Made by a program: the position numbers and the translations under genes
Shown: piece after piece, positions 1-7,377 of the stretch
Layout: every line of letters begins with the position of its first letter
How positions within the stretch are numbered: the stretch's first letter is position 1
The notes under the pieces: model-generated
The model's input: the letters and a program-made list of their open reading frames with translations, nothing else
Told to the model about the DNA's origin: nothing
Database searches by the model: none
DNA from: a virus
Reading direction: 5' to 3' (one strand)
DNA: 30,095 nt
IMG/VR virus record: IMGVR_UViG_3300009417_000016
Coordinates: 1 to 30,095 of that record

Positions 1-117
1 AGTTGTTTCAAGTTCTAATTGCTCTGTGTTAAAACTTTTAAGTGTTTTTTTATCTATTTTTCCGTTTTTAGTTAGAGGTATTTCATTTAAAAATTTAAAA
101 TTAGATGGTATCATATA
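1..117 (-). CDS. Host non-ribosomal peptide synthetase, adenylation-domain C-terminus (interrupted, partial)
   Basis: Thirty-nine codons are open from 117 to 1 on the minus strand. They read YMIPSNF followed by IPLTKNGKIDKKTL, the usual end of an NRPS adenylation domain: the YMIPS stretch, then the A10 motif (PLTxNGKxD) with its catalytic lysine. A carrier domain would normally follow, beyond base 1. Upstream of the tyrosine codon the similarity stops abruptly and phage sequence begins, so the host gene is split by the prophage. The remainder of the gene should lie beyond the prophage right end. The product would be a multimodular peptide synthetase that activates an amino acid; the substrate cannot be told from this fragment. 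Confidence 0.8.
113..117. repeat. Predicted 5-bp target-site duplication (left copy)
   Basis: Mu-family transposition duplicates 5 bp of target. The five host bases directly before the phage 5'-TG are ATATA. The partner copy should follow the right end, which is outside the window, so this is a prediction. Confidence 0.4.
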
Positions 118-125
118 TGACCCGC

Positions 126-142
126 AATACAAATAATACAAA
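126..142 (+). repeat. Direct repeat AATACAAA x2 next to the left end
   Basis: AATACAAA occurs at 126-133 and again at 135-142, 8 bp inside the phage terminus. The position suits a terminal transposase site; the repeat is short and could be chance in AT-rich DNA. Confidence 0.4.
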
Positions 143-457
143 GAGAAAGTAATATATTTTAGCCGATTTTATCAACGTTTATAGGCTTTCAAAGCTATTT
201 AGCATAAATTTCACCGTAAATATAAAAAGTACTTTAACTACTTTTAAGTATCATTCAATTGCCCTCTATTGATTAGATAATTACCAATATACATACTTTA
301 TGTATAAAATCACATCCTAAAGTCTCTATAAATTACCGAATAGCCCATAATTAGGCTGTAATTCCGCTCATTAAAGATTATTTAAACAGGGTTTAATAGT
401 GCTTCAATTAATACAGAAATGCAACATTTTAAGTAAACCAATAATCTAATTAAAGTA

Positions 458-492
458 ATTAGGGATGCGATTAGGGATGCGGTTAGGGGTTC
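458..492 (+). repeat. Tandem repeat ATTAGGGATGCG (two exact copies plus a degenerate third)
   Basis: ATTAGGGATGCG is at 458-469 and 470-481, followed by GTTAGGGGTTC (482-492). It is more GC-rich than its surroundings and lies in non-coding DNA between the end and the repressor. It could be an internal transposase/enhancer-type site or a host-factor site. Confidence 0.6.
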
Positions 493-668
493 AAAAAAAC
501 TATATTTTTTTATTTATAATTATATCGTAATACAGGTTTATGGATAGAAAATTGAATAATATGCTATTATAATCATAGCGTAATGACATATAATTTAATC
601 TTAATATTTAATCAAATAGCTAAAAATCAATACTTTAATGTGATTTTTATTGTTTTCTGTTATCTTTT

Positions 669-1070
669 CTACTCAGAATCATCCCTTAATTGACTCTTTT
701 GTTTAACCAATCCTGAATTATCACTCTCCGCAACCCTTCCAAGTTTTGGAGAATCGAACGAATATTCTTTAGATGAGTTAATGGACTCAATTAATTTTTT
801 ATTTTCGATATATAGACGTCTATTCTCGTCGAACAGTTCAATATACCTCTCTTTGTAATCCAAATTTGTCTCAATTTTGCTTTCTGCACCAGATATTAAA
901 TCAGAAATATTCACCTCTAAAGCACTTGCAATCAACTGCAATTTCACTACTGTAATCTCTGATTTTTCGTTTTCATAATCGACATACGTCCTCTTTTTAA
1001 TACCTGTCAACGAGACAATATCATCCTGTGTTAAATTTTTACTTTCTCTTATCTCTTTTATTTTCAGCAT
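669..1070 (-). CDS. XRE-family HTH repressor (cI/Mu c-like role)
   Basis: A 133-residue protein. Residues 1-60 form a typical XRE/lambda-type helix-turn-helix (IKEIRESKNLTQDDIVSLTG, then a recognition segment with KKRTYVDYENEKSEI, and SALEVNISDLI). Residues about 67-100 are charged and heptad-like (ERYIELFDENRRLYIENKKLIE), probably a dimerising coiled coil. It lies at the left end, transcribed leftward and divergent from the transposition operon, as the immunity repressor does in Mu-like phages. It probably binds the intergenic region 1071-1194, which has a 10-bp inverted repeat. The last ~35 residues are polar and probably disordered; in Mu the repressor C-terminus controls stability, but nothing shows that here. 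Confidence 0.85.
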   Translation of the reverse strand: MLKIKEIRESKNLTQDDIVSLTGIKKRTYVDYENEKSEITVVKLQLIASALEVNISDLISGAESKIETNLDYKERYIELFDENRRLYIENKKLIESINSSKEYSFDSPKLGRVAESDNSGLVKQKSQLRDDSE

Positions 1071-1115
1071 TTTATACTATAAAATTGTACTAATTGTAAA
1101 AAATTGCAATTTATG

Positions 1116-1147
1116 TTGCAGAATTTTACATTTGTTGCGTATATTTG
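1116..1147 (+). promoter_or_regulatory. Predicted early promoter (Bacteroidota type)
   Basis: TTG at 1116-1118 is followed after 21 nt by TATATTTG at 1140-1147, matching the Bacteroidota consensus TTG / TAnnTTTG. Transcription would start near 1154 and read the transposition operon, first codon at 1195. Confidence 0.65.
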
Positions 1148-1183
1148 CATAAGCGGTTTTTATATGCGCTTAGCAAATGTAAA
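1125..1183. promoter_or_regulatory. Inverted repeat TTTACATTTG / CAAATGTAAA, candidate operator
   Basis: Perfect 10-bp arms at 1125-1134 and 1174-1183 flank the -7 element and predicted start of the early promoter. The placement would let a dimeric repressor or early regulator block initiation, possibly by looping or by two half-sites. A smaller AAGCG/CGCTT repeat lies between them. Confidence 0.5.
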
Positions 1184-1194
1184 CAAAATATAAT

Positions 1195-1386
1195 ATGACA
1201 CTACCCTCAATAAGCATTGGCCGAAAACTCAGAGAAATTATAAAAACTGAATTTTCTAACCTCTCCAGAACTACAATAGAGCAATCACTCAAATACCACA
1301 ATAACTCCGACACAGCAAAAAAAATACGTAAACGAGCCTTAGAACTTCTACAAAAGGAAATTGACGAAAACAAAGATTTAAACTAA
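1195..1386 (+). CDS. Small basic protein, first gene of the early operon
   Basis: A 63-residue, lysine/arginine-rich, helical protein. It is the first gene after the early promoter and precedes the transposase by 21 bases, the place where Mu-like phages often encode a small Ner/Cro-like regulator. I see no clear helix-turn-helix signature, so the role as an early repressor is inference from position only. The sequence contains RKLREIIKTEFSNLSRTTIEQ, which could form two helices, then a basic C-terminal helix (KKIRKRALELLQKEID). The start ATG at 1195 is about 41 nt after the predicted transcription start. Confidence 0.6.
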   Translation: MTLPSISIGRKLREIIKTEFSNLSRTTIEQSLKYHNNSDTAKKIRKRALELLQKEIDENKDLN

Positions 1387-1407
1387 GGCCTAAGTAAAAC
1401 CCTCACT

Positions 1408-3429
1408 ATGTATCAATATCAAAATAACATCCTTTCAGTACCCGCAAAACTTATATATGAGGACTTGGAGCTTATAGCTTACAACACTTACAAAAGTTGG
1501 TGCCAACGTGGCCATCTTGTCAGAACTAAAGAAGGCAAAGGATTAGACAACGAAGCCTGGATAAGTTATTACGATATTTCAAAAACGTGGGTGCAAAACG
1601 CAATCAAGGCCTATTTGGGTGATCCCAAAAAAGTAGTCGTACAAAATATATTAGAAGATTACATCAAACCAGATCCAGCAGCTGCAAAGTTCTTTTCAGC
1701 ACATCGTACACCAATCGGTAAACCGCTATCATTCGATAAGCAACGAAACCGAGCCACTAACTGCATGATATTAAACGCCATTTCAACAGTAATTAATGAG
1801 AAAGGCATTGCCAACAAAGTTTTTGGTAAAAAGAGAACCAAAATTTGGAAAAACATCAGTGATGCCGTAAACGCTCTAAATTCCGATAAATGGAATTACA
1901 CATTACCAGGAAACGAACGCTCCCTAAAACGAAAATACGATCGCTACATCAAAGAAAGCTACTGGGCATTCATCCATAAAAATGAAGGTACCAAAAACGC
2001 ACGCAAGGTTACAGCTGACATCGAAATGTTACTCATAAGTCTCTATTGCCTTCCAAATAAACCTTACATAGTATCAGTCTCAGACCTCTATTTAGACTTT
2101 TTAGCAGGCGAAATCGAAGTGATTGACATAAAAACAGGTGAAGTTTACGATCGTACGGACTTTTACGATAATGGCCAACCAATCACAGTTTCAGAAAAAA
2201 CAGTATGGAACTACATAAAAAAGCCTAAAAATCAACTAATAATCAAAAAATATCGTGATGGTGCATACGATTTCAGTCACAAAGAACGTCCACACGTTAA
2301 CAGAACCGCGCCAAACTTCTCAATGAGTAAGATCTCATTAGATGATAGAGATATAATGCACACCAAAATGCACGATGGCAACAAAGTAATGGCCTATTAC
2401 GCATTCGATGATATGAGTACAGCCATGATCGGTATTTCGCACTCAAAACAAAAGGATCATGTGCTCTTCCTAGACTGTATCAGAAACATGTTCCGATTTA
2501 CAACAAATAAAGGTCTCGGAGTGCCAATGCAGATGGAAGTTGAGCATCACCTGGTTAAAGATTTTAAAGACGGCCTAATGAAGGCAGGAAACATGTTCCC
2601 ATTCGTCCGCTGGTGTAACCCAACCAACTCACAAGAGAAATACGCAGAAAACCGCATCCGATCTAAAAAATACGGAGTCGAAAAAAACAACAATCAAAAC
2701 GTAGGTCGTCACTATTCGCGTATGGATAGCAACCGCATCACCAGACAAAAGATTTTCGATGAGCAAAACGATAATTACAAATTTGCCAAAGCAGATTATA
2801 AAGCAATTGTAGCACAAGAACTACAGGAGCAAATCGAATACAACAATCAACCGCATCCAGACCAAACCAAATTTAAAGGCATGTCACGCTTGCAAGTATT
2901 CCTGGATAACGTAAATCCAAACCTACCACAATTAGACCGCGCACAACTCGCTAAATATATAGGCATTCACGTGTCAACATCAGTAAGACGTAATCAATAC
3001 GTCACAGTGCAATATGGTAAATACCAATTAGAGAGTCCGCAAGTTATTGAGCAACTAGCACCAAACAATTATAAAGTAGATGCCTACTACCTACCGTCAG
3101 AACTCAACGAAGTAAACGAGGTTTTCATCTACCAAAACGATAGTTACATCTGCACATGTCAACCAGCACCAACATTTAACCGAGCCAATGCCGAATGGAC
3201 GGACGAAGATATGCTAGGCTACAAAAATGCAACAAAATACATCAGCAGATTCGATAAAATGGTAAAAGAAGATACAAATGCCATGCTAAACAAAGTCACC
3301 ATACTCAAAAACCCAAAAGAGGTGTTTTCTGAGGCCGAAATAATATCAGAGGCAGAAACTGAGGAGATATTTGAATACGAAGCTGTAGACACAGCAAAAA
3401 GACGAAATAGAGCTATTAACGATCTATAA
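1408..3429 (+). CDS. MuA-like DDE transposase
   Basis: A 673-residue protein, close to MuA in length (663). It would bind the phage ends and catalyse strand transfer. Residues 1-80 look like DNA binding. The RNase H-fold core spans about 305-420: an acidic strand around D312/D313/D315 (ISLDDRDI), a second strand with AYYAFDDMSTAMIG (330-342), then GVPMQMEVEHHL (371-382) and the helix NSQEKYAENRIRSKK (407-421), which carries the likely catalytic glutamate E410 or E414. The segment that normally holds the second aspartate (D-N-G) shows only glutamates E377 and E379. The C-terminal part (about 490-590) resembles the mu-type beta-barrel, with a basic tail. Its stop is 11 nt before the ATPase partner. 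Confidence 0.93.
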   Translation: MYQYQNNILSVPAKLIYEDLELIAYNTYKSWCQRGHLVRTKEGKGLDNEAWISYYDISKTWVQNAIKAYLGDPKKVVVQNILEDYIKPDPAAAKFFSAHRTPIGKPLSFDKQRNRATNCMILNAISTVINEKGIANKVFGKKRTKIWKNISDAVNALNSDKWNYTLPGNERSLKRKYDRYIKESYWAFIHKNEGTKNARKVTADIEMLLISLYCLPNKPYIVSVSDLYLDFLAGEIEVIDIKTGEVYDRTDFYDNGQPITVSEKTVWNYIKKPKNQLIIKKYRDGAYDFSHKERPHVNRTAPNFSMSKISLDDRDIMHTKMHDGNKVMAYYAFDDMSTAMIGISHSKQKDHVLFLDCIRNMFRFTTNKGLGVPMQMEVEHHLVKDFKDGLMKAGNMFPFVRWCNPTNSQEKYAENRIRSKKYGVEKNNNQNVGRHYSRMDSNRITRQKIFDEQNDNYKFAKADYKAIVAQELQEQIEYNNQPHPDQTKFKGMSRLQVFLDNVNPNLPQLDRAQLAKYIGIHVSTSVRRNQYVTVQYGKYQLESPQVIEQLAPNNYKVDAYYLPSELNEVNEVFIYQNDSYICTCQPAPTFNRANAEWTDEDMLGYKNATKYISRFDKMVKEDTNAMLNKVTILKNPKEVFSEAEIISEAETEEIFEYEAVDTAKRRNRAINDL

Positions 3430-3440
3430 ACCACAACAAA

Positions 3441-4313
3441 ATGCAAACAACTACAAGAACGCAAATCATCCAAGCCCTAAAGGCAAACCGAAACAACTAC
3501 ACCAGTGATGCTAAACATGCACGTGTACTCGGAATTAACACCGCGCAATATTCCAGGATAAAGTCTGGCGAATTAGAGCGCGTTATTTCAGATGCCAAAT
3601 GGATCACGCTGGCGCGTAAATTAGACGTGCAACTCAGAGACACCGTTAAATGGGTTACTGTAGAGACTGAAACCTTTGAGTATATCACCGCACAATTAGA
3701 AGCCTGCCAAAGCGATTCTATATCGCGCATATTTTGCGATCGCTCAGGTATCGGTAAAACACACACGGCAAAAAATTATGTCAGCAGAAATGCAAACGCT
3801 GTTTACATCGATTGCTCGCAAGTAAAATCCAAACAAAAGCTCATCCGCAAAATTGCACGCGAGTTTGGAGTGGAATATACAGGCCGTTACGCAGAAGTGT
3901 ACGAGGATCTCGTATTCTACTTAAACGGACTCGAAAATCCACTGATCATCTTAGACGAAGCTGGCGATGTAGATTATGCAGCATTCTTAGAACTCAAAGC
4001 CATCTGGAATGCTACCGAATACAAATGCGGTTGGTACATGATGGGAGCTGATGGTCTAAAGCAAAAATTAACCAGACAGCGCGATCTTAAAAAGGTAGGA
4101 TATACAGAGATACTAGACCGATACGGCAACGATTACAAAAAAGTATCACCAGAAGGCAAAGAAGCCGTTAAGGAATTCGATCTACAACAAGTCGCACAAA
4201 TATCTAAAGCCAATAACTCTAAGATATCAGCCCTTAAAATGTACGGTAAAACATTAGGATCACTCAGAAAAGTAAGAACCGAAATTCAAAAGCAGCAATT
4301 ACTAGCAAGCTAA
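3441..4313 (+). CDS. MuB-like AAA+ ATPase, transposition target protein
   Basis: A 290-residue protein directly after the transposase; in Mu the B ATPase selects target DNA and activates the transposase. Residues 20-65 form an XRE-like helix-turn-helix (ARVLGINTAQYSRIKSGE), as in MuB N-termini. The ATPase domain has a Walker A loop SGIGKT at 102-107, where the usual first glycine is replaced (CDRSGIGKT), and a Walker B segment PLIILDEAGD at 167-176. A basic C-terminal region (KQKLTRQRDLKK and later) suits DNA contact. The stop codon abuts the next start (4314), so the two ATPases are probably translated together. Confidence 0.9.
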   Translation: MQTTTRTQIIQALKANRNNYTSDAKHARVLGINTAQYSRIKSGELERVISDAKWITLARKLDVQLRDTVKWVTVETETFEYITAQLEACQSDSISRIFCDRSGIGKTHTAKNYVSRNANAVYIDCSQVKSKQKLIRKIAREFGVEYTGRYAEVYEDLVFYLNGLENPLIILDEAGDVDYAAFLELKAIWNATEYKCGWYMMGADGLKQKLTRQRDLKKVGYTEILDRYGNDYKKVSPEGKEAVKEFDLQQVAQISKANNSKISALKMYGKTLGSLRKVRTEIQKQQLLAS

Positions 4314-4955
4314 ATGACTAAAAAAGCATACAGTTACACAGACATCGAAAAACGCAAGTTTAAGATGTTGGAACTCTCAGGAGAATGGAAAACACACTTA
4401 GGCAATATGGAACGTAGCGGATCAGTACTCATACTTGGCGACTCAGGCGACGGTAAAACAACTTACGCGCTCCAAATGACCAAAGCCATCAGTCCTGTAG
4501 AAAAAGTACTCTACAATTCTGCTGAGGAAGGCATTAGAGCCAGCTTTAAACGTTCTCTACTGCTAAATAATATGAAAGTCGTAAAAAGCCGCTTCAAATA
4601 CGTAAAAGAGAGTTACGATGAGCTGTGGGAACGTCTCAGTATGAAACGCCAACCCAAAGTCGTCATCATAGATAGCGCACAATACTTCTTTAGAGGTAAA
4701 AGCATCAAAGATTATTTCAAACTCGTGGAAACCTACAGTACCACGCTATTCATTTTCATCAGTCACATTAACAAAGGCATGCCAAAAGGCTCAGTAGCAA
4801 ATGAAATCTATTGGGATTGCCAAAACCGCATCCTAGTCAGCGACTTTGCAGCACATATAACAAAAAGCCGTTGCGGTGCAGATGAAACTAAAGCCTATAT
4901 AATTAACCAACAAAAGCACGACGAACGTCAATTAAAACTACTTAAAAACGGATAA
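4314..4955 (+). CDS. RecA/RadA/DnaB-like ATPase
   Basis: A 213-residue P-loop ATPase. Walker A is GDSGDGKTT (42-50), followed by a conserved acidic pair (SAEEG, about 69-73) as in RadA/DnaB-type proteins, a Walker B strand VVIIDSAQ (116-123) and a sensor-like segment FISHINKGMPKGSVA (about 147-161), like the RadA motif before its GS loop. It is a RecA-fold core without extra domains. It begins immediately after the MuB-like gene, so a role in transposition, replication restart or target handling is likely but not established. Mu itself has no equivalent gene at this place. Alternative: a helicase-loader-like protein. Confidence 0.8.
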   Translation: MTKKAYSYTDIEKRKFKMLELSGEWKTHLGNMERSGSVLILGDSGDGKTTYALQMTKAISPVEKVLYNSAEEGIRASFKRSLLLNNMKVVKSRFKYVKESYDELWERLSMKRQPKVVIIDSAQYFFRGKSIKDYFKLVETYSTTLFIFISHINKGMPKGSVANEIYWDCQNRILVSDFAAHITKSRCGADETKAYIINQQKHDERQLKLLKNG

Positions 4956-4959
4956 CATT

Positions 4960-5292
4960 ATGAAAACAAAAACGCTCAATTTACTACAAATAAATCCAGA
5001 AGAATACGAGGAGTTAATCTTACAGCTTTGGCTCAATTGGTGCTCAACAAAAGTTAGAAATCCAAAGAATCTCCAGAAGCTTATAAAATGCCAGGCACTA
5101 TTTAATTGGTTTCAGGCTGAGCTCTACAAATTAGAGACAGAATTCGTTAACGACATGATCATCTTTAACAATCCATGTCCAGAAACTTGCATGAAGGCTT
5201 ACGGCTTCACAGTTAAGAAAATTTACAATAGGTTTTCAAAACCACTAATAAAACACGCACATGATAACCACAGCATTACAAATCAAAATTAA
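4960..5292 (+). CDS. Hypothetical early protein (110 aa)
   Basis: No recognised family. The start ATG at 4960 is 4 nt past the previous stop, in the compact early operon. The protein is mainly helical and has several cysteines (WCSTKVR, IKCQALF, CPETCMKAYG) that could be structural. The segment PCPETCMKAYGFTVKKIYNRFSK is the most distinctive; CxxxC spacing is not a standard zinc site. Its 3' end overlaps the next small gene by 32 nt in another frame. Function unknown. Confidence 0.7.
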   Translation: MKTKTLNLLQINPEEYEELILQLWLNWCSTKVRNPKNLQKLIKCQALFNWFQAELYKLETEFVNDMIIFNNPCPETCMKAYGFTVKKIYNRFSKPLIKHAHDNHSITNQN

Positions 5293-5425
5293 CGCACTCA
5301 GTCATTGGCTAAACACTAATGAACCTGAGCACAAAAGCTACCAGCACAAAAGCTACCAGCAGAAACAAAATCTGCTATTACATTTTAAAAATAAGTTAAA
5401 CCAGAGAAAACGATTATCAGTATGA
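5261..5425 (+). CDS. Small hypothetical protein with HKSYQ repeat (54 aa)
   Basis: ATG at 5261 opens a 54-codon frame that ends TGA at 5423-5425, overlapping the next start as ATGA. It begins inside the end of the preceding gene. The protein is basic and contains HKSYQHKSYQQKQ, produced by an exact 15-bp tandem duplication in the DNA. The stop/start overlaps at its 3' side support a real gene in a coupled operon, but the 5' overlap of 32 nt and lack of a known family leave doubt. Without this gene a coding gap would fall in an otherwise gapless operon. Confidence 0.5.
   Translation: MITTALQIKINALSHWLNTNEPEHKSYQHKSYQQKQNLLLHFKNKLNQRKRLSV
5330..5359 (+). repeat. 15-bp tandem duplication CACAAAAGCTACCAG
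   Basis: Two exact copies at 5330-5344 and 5345-5359; in the small gene they encode HKSYQ twice. The length is a multiple of three, so the frame is kept. Probably a recent slippage product. Confidence 0.9.
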
Positions 5426-5562
5426 GTAAAGATATCACAGTCATTTTAAAGGCTACAGGAAAAGAAATCAAAGTTTACCGTTCAAGTTTAAGAGACAAAT
5501 GGATAAACTCAAATGATCTAAAAACTGAATACAAACCACAAGAACTAAAATTCCAGAATTAA
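5422..5562 (+). CDS. Small hypothetical protein (46 aa)
   Basis: The frame starts at 5422 (ATG overlapping the previous stop as ATGA) and ends TAA at 5560-5562, sharing one base with the next ATG (TAATG). The protein begins MSKDITVILKATGKEIKVYR, which reads like two beta strands of a small barrel, followed by a polar C-terminus. The double overlap is strong evidence for translation in the early operon. No family recognised. Confidence 0.6.
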   Translation: MSKDITVILKATGKEIKVYRSSLRDKWINSNDLKTEYKPQELKFQN

Positions 5563-6215
5563 TGACCACAGAAACAAAAACACCAGACCTCTCAAATCTC
5601 TCAGCAGATCAACTAAGAGCACAACTCAAAAAAGTTGAAGCCGTAGAGCGCGAAAAAGAACTAAAGGAACGCAAGGCATACGATGCCGATAACGAAGCTT
5701 TTCTACAGCAATCCGTTAGTAAATTTCAACAGCTAAAGTCAGAGTTAAAAGAGCTGAAGGCATACACCATTAAAGAAGCCAATAAGCTCTACCATCGCAT
5801 GTACGATATTAACAATAAAGAAGCTCCAGAAGTCAATACCTTCTCGCGTGTCAATAAAGATCAAACGATTAAGATCACTGTAGATCGTCAAGATCGTATG
5901 AAATTCAATGACGAAGCCTCAGTACATATCAATGCCATTAAAAACATCTTTAAATCCAAATTCGAGGATCGCAACAAAGGCATGTACAAAATTATGGACG
6001 GTTTGCTTATTAAAGGCTCAAAAGGCGAATACGATCCTAAATTACTAGCTAAAGCACGTCGCCAAGTTAGAGAGCTCGGTTACGAAGATCTTATTGCTGA
6101 GTTCGATAAACTAGACGAATGCCAAATCGTAGAAGGTACCTCCCTCTATTGTCGTGCATACATCAAAGGCAAAAAAGGCTGGGAGGACGTATCACTTAAT
6201 TTCTCAAGCCTGTAG
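5562..6215 (+). CDS. DUF3164-family protein
   Basis: A 217-residue protein matching my knowledge of DUF3164, a family common in the early region of Mu-like phages, with no assigned activity. Residues 10-85 are a long charged helix/coiled coil (AQLKKVEAVEREKELKERKAY and onward). Residues about 105-190 carry the compact part with TIKITVDRQDRMKFND, the helix AIKNIFKSKFEDRNKGM and DPKLLAKARRQVRELGYE. The acidic coiled coil then DNA-contact-like region suggest DNA binding, which is inference. It sits between the ATPases and the GemA-like gene. ATG overlaps the previous stop by one base. Confidence 0.8.
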   Translation: MTTETKTPDLSNLSADQLRAQLKKVEAVEREKELKERKAYDADNEAFLQQSVSKFQQLKSELKELKAYTIKEANKLYHRMYDINNKEAPEVNTFSRVNKDQTIKITVDRQDRMKFNDEASVHINAIKNIFKSKFEDRNKGMYKIMDGLLIKGSKGEYDPKLLAKARRQVRELGYEDLIAEFDKLDECQIVEGTSLYCRAYIKGKKGWEDVSLNFSSL

Positions 6216-6217
6216 TT

Positions 6218-6370
6218 ATGGCAGTAGAAATAAACCAAATATCAGAAGAAAAAATACTAGTAAATAACAAACTAGTATATATAGATCCTAACGGTGTGGT
6301 AAATGCTAAAATAGAGCTCACCACAGCCGAAACCGAAGCATTAAACACTCATCTTTTTAACCCTAGTTAA
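6218..6370 (+). CDS. Small hypothetical protein (50 aa)
   Basis: ATG at 6218 follows the DUF3164 stop by 2 nt; the TAA at 6368-6370 shares its last base with the next ATG. The protein has a strand-rich middle (KILVNNKLVYIDPNGVVNAKIELT) and a helical end. The tight coupling on both sides supports a real gene. No family recognised. Confidence 0.6.
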   Translation: MAVEINQISEEKILVNNKLVYIDPNGVVNAKIELTTAETEALNTHLFNPS

Positions 6371-6798
6371 TGATAGCAGCAAGCCCAAAGCAAAAGCAAA
6401 TTATCGCCATCCTTACCAAAGGCGATAAGGAACTCAAAGCAGCATTTGTCGTACAGCAAACCAAGGACAATGCCAAAAGCTCTACTAATGATCTCACACA
6501 CGCGCAAGCCAATGACATCATTTACCAGCTTGGAGGCAAACCTCTGGTGTACGACAATTGGGCACTGTTCGATAAAAACAAAAAAAGCCACAGAGCCATA
6601 CACGTGCAATGCCATTTCCTAGACTGGACAATCGCATCAAAAAAATACGGTCGCATCATAGATCTATACAGACTCAGCGAATGGCTAAAAAACAAAGCAC
6701 CCGTAAAAAAGAGACTGCTAAGCATGTCTAAAACCGAAATCAGCAAAACCATCTCAGCATTAGAAAATATGGTGCTACAAAAAAACAAAAAAGGATGA
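6370..6798 (+). CDS. Possible GemA/Mu gp16-like early protein
   Basis: A 142-residue protein. The layout, KQKQIIAILTKG at the N-terminus, LTHAQANDIIYQLGGKP in the middle, then a WL segment (YRLSEWLKNKAP) and a C-terminal helix SKTEISKTISALENMVLQ, recalls GemA (DUF1018) and related Bacteroidota phage proteins that have an N-terminal helical unit and a C-terminal helix ending in a leucine-rich pair. GemA alters host gene expression/DNA topology in Mu. The resemblance is by pattern, not by a catalytic motif, so the name is tentative. ATG overlaps the preceding TAA; the end overlaps the next gene by 4 nt. Confidence 0.45.
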   Translation: MIAASPKQKQIIAILTKGDKELKAAFVVQQTKDNAKSSTNDLTHAQANDIIYQLGGKPLVYDNWALFDKNKKSHRAIHVQCHFLDWTIASKKYGRIIDLYRLSEWLKNKAPVKKRLLSMSKTEISKTISALENMVLQKNKKG

Positions 6799-7040
6799 GT
6801 GTAATTTACATCATAGCTACTGTAATTTCAGTATTGGTTATAGCATTCGCAACATTGGCTTTTTGTGTTTTTAATGATAAAGATCCAGATCAACAATTTT
6901 ACTATAATTATGCAATATTACAATGTCCGCATACAGGCGAAAAAACCGACGTTGTAGTAAACTCATGCGTTACCTGCGAAACCGTGCATACCGTATGCGA
7001 TGATTGTGGCCAAGTACTTAATGTAAGACACGACTGTTAA
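6795..7040 (+). CDS. Small membrane protein with zinc-ribbon-like cysteines
   Basis: An 81-residue protein. Residues 3-25 (VIYIIATVISVLVIAFATLA) are a clear membrane segment. The C-terminal half has CPHTGEK, then CVTC, then CDDC and a final HDC, a spacing that suits a zinc ribbon. Orientation is not clear; the ribbon could lie on either side of the inner membrane. ATG overlaps the previous stop (ATGA), so it belongs to the early operon. Possible roles include superinfection exclusion or host takeover, but nothing in the sequence decides this. Confidence 0.65.
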   Translation: MSVIYIIATVISVLVIAFATLAFCVFNDKDPDQQFYYNYAILQCPHTGEKTDVVVNSCVTCETVHTVCDDCGQVLNVRHDC

Positions 7041-7041
7041 T

Positions 7042-7377
7042 ATGAAAATAGAACTACAACTTACCAACGATCAGCTAATGGCCATAAATAATCAACTACA
7101 AAAAGTTTATGAAATGCCAGTATCTACAGATCAGCGCGAAAACGTCTATAAGTCCATAGCCTTTGATCTAGCCGATAAGTTCGATAAAAAATGCAAAAAC
7201 CTCATTAAAAAAGCATCATTATTCAGCCAAAAAAAGAAGATTAAAATCAGTTTAAAGTTTCACGAAGCTTGGGCACTACAAGCCGTTTTAATGGAACTTA
7301 TTATCTATATGGATAATGAGTACCAAAAAACACTCATCCAAAAAACTATAAACGCTTTAGACGAAAAACTATGCTAA
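7042..7377 (+). CDS. Hypothetical early protein (111 aa)
   Basis: A lysine-rich helical protein with no recognised family. It starts MKIELQLTNDQLMAINNQLQ, a strand followed by a long helix, and has a second repeat of that form at KIKISLKFHEAWALQAVLME. The two halves (strand then helix, LTNDQLMAINNQL and LKFHEAWALQAVL) look like an internal duplication. Start is 1 nt after the preceding stop; the end overlaps the next gene by 7 nt. Function unknown. Confidence 0.65.
   Translation: MKIELQLTNDQLMAINNQLQKVYEMPVSTDQRENVYKSIAFDLADKFDKKCKNLIKKASLFSQKKKIKISLKFHEAWALQAVLMELIIYMDNEYQKTLIQKTINALDEKLC

Larger units (their letters stand above)
118..668. other. Non-coding left end of the prophage
   Basis: About 550 bases with no convincing gene on either strand. 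In Mu the left end carries transposase binding sites. Here the AT-rich stretch starts TGACCCGC and holds a direct repeat of AATACAAA (126-142), related AATACAGA at 410-417, an inverted repeat AAAAGTA/TACTTTT (225-245) and tandem ATTAGGGATGCG copies (458-481). These are candidates for transposase binding; none is proved. Confidence 0.6.

Noticed and set aside
225-245. Inverted repeat AAAAGTA/TACTTTT as a regulatory site
   Set aside because: Short AT-rich arms in AT-rich DNA; likely by chance. Mentioned only in the left-end description.
1170-1373. Minus-strand open frame opposite the first early gene
   Set aside because: It lies antisense to a promoter-proximal early gene and shows no domain; low-complexity hydrophobic reading is a shadow.
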